Origin: Siphonodentalium dalli
Lineage: Eukaryota; Mollusca; Scaphopoda; Gadilida; Siphonodentaliidae
Direction: 5' to 3'
DNA: 64,000 nucleotides
Assembly: GCA_032622095.1 (NCBI GenBank)
Contig: CP136062.1
Span: forward strand, 2,482,001-2,546,000
A program made the position numbers and the translations under genes. This document shows positions 58,158 through 64,000 of this stretch, in pieces (position 1 is the stretch's first letter; each line of letters opens with the position of its first letter). The notes below the pieces were generated by a model. The model saw only the letters and a list, made by a program, of their open reading frames with translations. It did no database searches and was not told where the DNA came from.

Positions 58158-59898
58158 CGGGTTGATGGGTGGGTGGTCGGGGTGTTTTATGTGGTATTTG
58201 GGGTGGGCCTACAACCCATTCCGTCAAAATGGTCTAAATTCCTACCCTCTGGTGGCACCCCCGGGGTGATGGGCGGGGGTCGGGTGTTTATGGGAAGTAT
58301 ATGGGCGGGACACACACCCATGTCGTCAAATCGGTTGAAAACCTTACCGTTCTCGAAAATGGTCCAAACACCATTTGTACCCCCTCGGGGTGACGGGTGG
58401 GGGTGTTTCAAATTGGTGTTTAAATTGTGTATTTAGGGTGGGGCACCCACACACACGCGGTCAAATCGGTTGAAATTCTTACCATTCTCGAAAGTTGTCT
58501 ATACCACATGTTCACCCCCCCCCCCTAGGTCGTACACCCAATGTGATTGGTGGGGGTCGGGTGTTCTATTGGGTATTTGGGGCGGACCACCCACCCATGC
58601 CGTCAAATCGGTAAAAATATTTACCGTTCTCGAGAATGGTCCATACACTATTTTCACACCTACGGCGTGTCACTCCCGGGGTGGTGTGGCTGGGGTGTTT
58701 GTATGGGGTATTTGGGGCGGGCCATCCACCCATGCCGTCACGAAATTTGTTCATAACCTATTTTCACCTCTTCGTGGTGCCGACCCCAGAGGTTGATGGG
58801 ATGGGTCTGGTGTTTCTAGGGGGTATTTGGGGCGTGCCACCCACAAATGCCGTCAAATCGGTCGAAATTCTTACCGTTCTGGAAAATGGTCGATACTATT
58901 CTCGAAAATGGTCCATACCCCATTTTCACCTCTTCGTTGTTGATGGGCGGTGGTCTGGTGTCTATAGGGGGTATTTGGGACGAGCGACCCACCCATGCCG
59001 TCAAATCGGTCGAAATACTTACCGTTCTCGAAAATGGTTCATCCCCCAATTTCACCCCTTCTGTTGTCACCACCCGGGGGTGATGGGTGGGGAGTCTGGT
59101 GTGTCTAGTAGGCATTTGGGGCGGGCCACCCACCCAGCATGCAATCAAATCGGTCGAAATCCCAACTGTTCTTGAAAATGGTTTATACCCCATTTCACCC
59201 CTTCGGGGTGGCACCCCCGGTGGTGATAGGTTGGGGTCGGTGTGTTTGTGGCAGGCCACCGAACCGTTCCGTCAAATTGGTCGAAATCTGTACCGTTCTC
59301 GAAAATGGTCGATGCTGTTCTCGAAAATGGTCCATATCCCATTTTCACCTCGTCGGGGTGGCAATCACCGGGTTTGCTGTGTGGGGGTCTGTCGTCTCTA
59401 TGGGTGTTTGCGACGAGCCACCCACCCATGCCGTCAAAACGGTCGAAATCCTTACCGTTCTTGGAAATAGTTTATACCCCATTTCACCCCATCGCGTGGT
59501 AACACCCGGGATGATTGGGTAGAGATTTGGGGTGTCTCTGAGAGATATATGGGACGGGCCACACACCCATGCCGTCAAATCGGTCCAAATTCTTACTGTT
59601 CTAGAAAATGGTCCATACCTCGAAGTGATTGGAAGGGAGTCGGTTGTTTCTAGGGAGTATTTGGGGTGGGCCACTCACCGTGCCGTTAAATCGGTTTAAA
59701 TCCAATACTGTTCTCGAAAATTGTCCATACCCAATTGTTAACCAATAGGGGTGGCACCCCCGTGGGTAATGGATGGGGATGGGAGTTTCTGTGTGGTATG
59801 TGGGGCGGGCTACCCACCCATGCAGTCAAATCGGTCGAAATCCCTACGGTTCTCGAAGATGGTCCATACCCCATTTTCACCCCCTCGGGGTAGCACGG
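58158..59898. repeat. G-rich minisatellite block 4
   Basis: About 12 units continuing the 138-bp family after the inserted element. A unit at 59510-59670 repeats the gaagtgattggaagggagtc variant of blocks 1 and 2. There are local small duplications of the ctcgaaaatggtc segment (58885-58915 and 59295-59330). The array ends near 59898 at ctcggggtagcacggggtat. Confidence 0.94.
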
Positions 59899-61664
59899 GG
59901 TATGAAGTTCGTGTATGCCAGACACAGTTCTGAAATGTGACATTTCTATCGGTGTGACGTTATGAGAATAATACCGACAACTCAATGTACACGGTTTCAA
60001 CTGAATTATTCCATCGACTTTTGGGAAACCTGAACATGAGATATTACAATTAATGCTATGCCGCGGCTTAATTGGCAAATGATACACTAAGGGATTAGTT
60101 AATGTATTTGATTTAGTGTAACGCGGATCCCCAGGGCATAGTGGCACGCGCATCGCCGTGGGGCCAGCCATCAGCATCCTTTGATTTCACTAAATCGTAC
60201 AAGGGGACCAGAAATGGCATGGGTGCGATATTTGAACCTCCCCCCTTGGTGTTTGAGTTGATCGGGTGTGTTTTGATGTGTCTTCGGCTTAGAAACAACC
60301 TATAACATACCATTTGCTTGACCCTATTTGGCATTTATCGTACAACCTTGGTCCGCGGCCACCATGATGTTTTGTTGACGAAATATGTAACGAAAGAAGA
60401 GCCATATTCTAACATTTTGACAAAATTTGTCATGGGGCAGATAATTGGCACGCTGGGCCAATTGCACCCATTTGGTTGTCGGCCATTTGGGTAGGACGGA
60501 TTTTGGGTTTGTTTCAAGAAAAAGAGTCCTGTGCTTTATATACATAGAAATAAATTTGAAATAACAATTTTAAAAGGAGTGAGTGGTATTTGATCGGGTG
60601 TCTAACTACATGACAAAAATCATTAATATTACCTATATGTATCCATACCATAAATGTGTTAGCAACGAACGCTTTTTACTGCTTCGTGCTGATATCGACT
60701 TTTCTATATTCTATATCTAGAATAAGTCGTTTGTTTATGGCATATATAGTCATCACAATATTATTTCGTGTATTTATACCTATATTTATTTCACGGGAAA
60801 ATAGCCAGAAGGAACAAAAGTCAGTTTCGTTGTGTTTCTGCCACTTGCAATGAATATGTGTATTTTATCAGTGTGTTCTTCAATAATTTTTTAGTGGTTA
60901 ATGGACATATTGCAGGACCCCCCCCCCCCCCACCCTGATTATACAGACCCAGAACGACTGTAGAAGTTACTAAATGAGCCAATAATGGCGACGTGAAGTC
61001 AGAACGAACGTGGAAGCTCCCGTATCTTATCATATCTCTATGAAAGAAGCGCATATAAACCTGATTGGCTTCGGTTTGATGTGATCGGGTGGGATAAGTG
61101 GCACGATGGGCCAATTACACGCATGTGGTTGTTGGTTGTTTATTCGAGTCGAATTTTGGAGTTGTTTCGAGAGAAAAAATGTCACGCGTGCTTACTCTAG
61201 AAATTTCAGCTTTAATTGTTAAATGTGAAATGACCGAATGGCTCTATTCTAACATATTCACATAAATCAATCAAATGGCATATAAATGGCATAGAAACGC
61301 TCTTTATTGCTTCTAAATTCGATATCGCGAATAAGTCTTTTGTACATGACATAATAGTTGCTCCAAATTATACCTTAATCTGTGATTAAAATAGGTGGCG
61401 TTTGACCAAAGACTGTGACGTTCTGACCAAATTGAAATTTGGCCTTTCTTCTGTTCACGTTATGACACAATCAGCTTATTATAATTTTTCCATCGACCCT
61501 GGGAGACCAAAGTATGAGCCATTAGAAGCGACGTCATGCAGCGCCTTAACCGTCAAATCATTATTGTCTATACAGGACTAATTAATGTAACTGATTTAGT
61601 TTCAACCTGCTCCACAGGGCATACTGGCAGCTGCCTCGCCATTGATACCCCAGTATTGGCATAT
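59899..61664. repeat. Worn dispersed repeats, partly duplicated
   Basis: 59935-60190 resembles 61440-61660 (ttattccatcgac..tgggaaacc, then gggcatagtggca/gggcatactggca and the gcctcgccattg word). 60250-60460 and 60930-61035 are diverged copies of the spacer found at 51241. A poly-C run of 14 lies at 60918-60931. No gene is recognised. Confidence 0.65.
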
Positions 61665-62365
61665 ATTAATCTCGTCACAGAACGATTGAAGGATGAATAT
61701 ATAAATAAGTATATTATCAGTGCAGACGATCCACACAGTAAACGAAGGCCATACAAACAATTCAAAACCATTTTTCGACTCGAACCATATCTAATACATA
61801 CAATTTCTACCAAAGACCGTGAACAATTAAGTAGACTTCGAATCAGCTGTCATTCATTAGAATTAGAAAAAGGCCAACACAAACGCCCACCGACGCCAGC
61901 CAATGATCGGATATTCAAGATGCACAATACTAACTCAGTGGAAGACGAGAAGCATTTTGTTCTCCATTGTATCAAATACGACAAATTGAGAAAAAGGCCT
62001 ATATGAATCACTAAATTTATAAGGGCCAGTAGTATCTCAAAATGCATATACATAATGCGAAACGACCAACCAAATACAAGTAGTGTGATTAGTCGAGCTT
62101 TCAAAGAATTCTTTGAAATGAGAAAAGAAGCCCGAAGTTGATGAATAAATTAATAATTAATTTATATTCTACACGATATCATAGGCCTGCATACAGTTTA
62201 TTTGCATGCTTATATTATTGAGCTCTACTGAGTCATTGTATAACTGTAGTGTGAATGTGTGGAAAGTTTATTATATGAACTATGTATGTGTAAATTATAT
62301 TATTATTATGTAATGCATACGGCTCACATGAGTGTTTTATGCTAATAAATATCATATCATAATTC
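61665..62365 (+). mobile_element. 5'-truncated non-LTR retrotransposon insertion
   Basis: The insert separates ggcatat (ending 61664) from ctcgcagcattgaaacaata (from 62366). In the paralogous copy at 62554-62600 these two pieces are directly joined (ggcatatctcgcggcaatga), which gives the empty site. The insert holds the RT C-terminal end described separately, a short 3' UTR, and ends aataaatatcatatcat, a simple-repeat tail of the type seen in CR1/L2-like elements. A target-site duplication is not clear. Confidence 0.7.
61670..62141 (+). pseudogene. Reverse transcriptase C-terminal fragment of a LINE, decayed
   Basis: In frame from about 61670 the translation reads as the end of a non-LTR retrotransposon polyprotein: an RLKDEYINKY segment, then FKTIFRLEPYL, then LSRLRISCHSLELEKGQHKR, PPTPANDRI, then NSVEDEKHFVLHC, the region of the C-terminal CCHC-type zinc-binding motif. 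The two leading cysteines of that motif are replaced (IFKMHN where Cys-x2-Cys is expected), while His and the last Cys remain. A TGA at 62004-62006 interrupts the frame; after it the reading continues with RAFKEFFEMRKEA, the usual tail of these proteins, and stops at 62141. The upstream 45 codons of the open frame belong to an unrelated host repeat. It is therefore a dead, 5'-truncated copy. Confidence 0.75.
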
Positions 62366-62379
62366 CTCGCAGCATTGAA

Positions 62380-62717
62380 ACAATATTCTGAGGAAGAACG
62401 TGGATTGAACCCGATTTATTACCTCCACCCAATTTATAGATGCTCAATCCGATGCGATGATCCCCATATCATCCGATTCCAACAACAACATTTTTTGAAA
62501 TGCCGCTTCAGTTGTCATACTGGCACAATTGTCATGCCTCGCCATTGAGATCACAGTAGTGGCATATCTCGCGGCAATGACGCAATATTCTGAGGAAGAA
62601 CGTGGATTGATCCCCGGTTTATTTCCTCCACCCAGATTAAAGGTACTCAATACGATTCGATGGTCCCCATATCATCCGATTCCAACAACAACATTTTTTG
62701 AAAAGCCAGATCGATGT
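62380..62717. repeat. Tandem duplication of about 205 bp
   Basis: aatattctgaggaagaacgt...ccccatatcatccgattcca...acattttttgaaa occurs at about 62380-62500 and again at 62585-62704. The copy boundary includes a catgcctcgccattgaga word that is also seen at 61634 and 60150. Confidence 0.85.
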
Positions 62718-63037
62718 TCAATAACAACTCGAATTGCGGTGCCTGCAGATCAACGTATTACAAAGAAATTGAACATGTATTATTTACATGTAATGTGCCA
62801 GCCATGCATCAATTGAGATACAGTTTCTGGTCAATCACCATTGACTTCTTTGGGGTAGAATGTTTTATGTTTCTCGATTCACTCTCGCAAGACCATCTTA
62901 TTCTATGTGACTTCCTAATCGGCGGAACAGCCTTCGTTCCTCCACTCGTTGTCATCAATGCTTGGGGAGATATTCTCACAATCGCCGCGAAATTCATGTA
63001 CAAAGGATGCCAACTTTTACGAAACAATGCCCGTTAA
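62714..63037 (+). pseudogene. Second RT C-terminal zinc-knuckle fragment
   Basis: The 107-codon frame begins within a repeat and carries a complete Cys-x2-Cys-x9-His-x4-Cys motif at residues 8-26 (CGACRSTYYKEIEHVLFTC). It is followed by a helical stretch with DSLSQDHLILCDFLIGG and a basic end (KFMYKGCQLLRNN). That order (zinc knuckle, leucine-rich segment, basic tail) is the usual C-terminus of CR1/L2/RTE-type ORF2 proteins in marine invertebrates. The catalytic RT domain and endonuclease are absent, and a stop lies directly upstream in frame, so it is a remnant. It is clearly a different lineage from the fragment at 61670, whose zinc knuckle is spaced differently. Confidence 0.6.
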
Positions 63038-63419
63038 GACTATACCCGATTGCTTGCGTGTGCTTGCTGCCTGCCAGAAAAGCAAGTCTTGTTGACATTA
63101 AAATGTTTCAGGGTGAAAAGGAGCATGGCTTAGTGAACATAAGATCAACATCTATACGCATGCGATATACACTTTCCTTATCTAAATGTGATCAAACTCT
63201 AATATGGTACATAGACCATACGGCTCATACGGCTGTAATGTACTGGAATTCAGTGTTGTTACTTTTTGCCGCCATATTCTACGCTCAAATGTTATTTGTA
63301 TATATACTAATAATGTTTATAAATACCACTCTCACCTTTATGTGTACAAAACGCTCCAATTCGTTTATACAACACATACAATGTATTGATGTATGATCTC
63401 CGTTAATGGAGGTTAATAA

Positions 63420-63422
<3 letters not shown>
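63038..63422. other. Probable 3' trailer of the RT remnant
   Basis: AT-rich DNA following the RT frame, ending gttaatggaggttaataaag just before a TA microsatellite. A simple-repeat end is usual for such retrotransposons, so this may be the 3' UTR. The small frames are not convincing. Confidence 0.4.

Positions 63423-63423
<1 letters not shown>

Positions 63424-63454
<31 letters not shown>
63424..63454. repeat. (AT)n microsatellite
   Basis: About 15 uninterrupted AT dinucleotides. Confidence 0.97.
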
Positions 63455-63456
<2 letters not shown>

Positions 63457-64000
63457 CTGTTATTTATAATGTTTTTGTTCAACGAAATTCTGCCAGTTTG
63501 TCAAGTATCTGACACAAAAAGCCACTTGATTTTAGACAATTTAGTCTTCTCGACTCGAATCGTATATGTTTTAACCCCGGAGCCTGAGAAATCTTAATTT
63601 GCGAGCGTTAATTCGAATTGGGTACCTTTAACCGAATGTTGTGTTCAGCCACCCATTATCACGGCATACAAATAAACGACAATGCGAGAAATACTGTATA
63701 ATTATAGTTATGGGTCGGCTGTGTTGTGTTACGCTGGCACAGCATTAATTTTGTCAATAATATTAGTCAGTATGGCATTAACACAATTGATCCTTTCATA
63801 TTATAACCTGAGATCAGTGCTTATAGTTGTGGTATGCTGTTCCAAGATAGCGACTGTTGTTTGCACGCAATGTTTAGAACGTTCTCAAATTTGCCTATAT
63901 ATGATATACTTCTCAGTCTTGCAATCTACTTTCTATTCCACCGGTCAATTCAATTTGTTTAATCTTATCGACCAATATAATACATAGATATTAAGATAAC
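63455..64000. other. Unassigned DNA at the right edge
   Basis: A plus-strand frame at 63682-63987 (101 codons) is hydrophobic and could encode two membrane segments. It has no recognisable family, and AT-rich random DNA often gives such frames. I do not call it a gene. Confidence 0.4.

Noticed and set aside
48595-59809. Dozens of Gly/Pro/Trp-rich frames of 60-190 codons
   Set aside because: They are present in all frames of a G-rich minisatellite with few stops, and no frame is kept between units.
63682-63987. 101-codon hydrophobic frame that could be a membrane protein
   Set aside because: AT-rich DNA gives such frames by chance. There is no homologue I recognise and no supporting context.

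Overview
The window looks like a gene-poor, repeat-saturated stretch of a metazoan nuclear genome. A marine invertebrate is most likely. The reasons are the overall base composition, a U2 snRNA-derived retroelement with a perfect target-site duplication, decayed non-LTR retrotransposon reverse transcriptase ends, many MITE-type DNA transposons, and a dispersed tandem module that includes a 'ggccgccagcggccatcttgg'-type sequence of a kind often met in echinoderm, hemichordate, lancelet and mollusc genomes. I cannot assign the species from sequence alone. I found no intact protein-coding gene. Nearly all long open frames are by-products of tandem repetition; the exceptions are two decayed reverse transcriptase C-terminal fragments near the right end.

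Layout, left to right. Positions 1-2918 are a 21-bp AT-rich minisatellite running off the left edge. 2919-4445 is an old dispersed repeat carrying a hAT-like MITE and an inverted repeat. 4446-12157 is mostly unassigned DNA with several transposon-like palindromes, among them a nested foldback element with an 8-bp duplication at 6158-6604, plus possible E-box and NRF1-like clusters. 12158-12723 is a piggyBac-like MITE. 12905-15302 is an approximately 350-bp tandem repeat split by a Helitron2/HINE-like element that has its own trimeric internal repeats. 18090-20330 and 25384-28447 hold shuffled, duplicated modules. 20813-21312 and 21640-22925 are two palindrome-rich tandem arrays. 25041-25370 is the U2-headed retroelement.

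From about 28.4 to 35.9 kb there is a large tandem array whose units are about 1,385 bp, or 1,942 bp where a 550-bp terminal-inverted-repeat transposon sits inside and was amplified with the unit. Related older units surround it (27.4-28.4 and 38.1-39.9 kb). From 40.2 to 48.5 kb there is a roughly 549-bp BamHI-type satellite with three copies of a trimeric 1,646-bp higher-order repeat. From 48.5 to 59.9 kb there are about 60 copies of a G-rich unit of roughly 138 bp, divided by recurring spacer modules and one 785-bp transposon-like insert. The final 4 kb holds duplicated old repeats, a 5'-truncated LINE insertion whose empty site survives in a paralogous copy, a second RT zinc-knuckle fragment and a TA microsatellite.

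The overall picture is a transposon and satellite graveyard, perhaps heterochromatic, in which elements insert into tandem arrays and are then amplified together with them. All homology statements are by-eye comparisons within the window or recall of family hallmarks; no database search was run.
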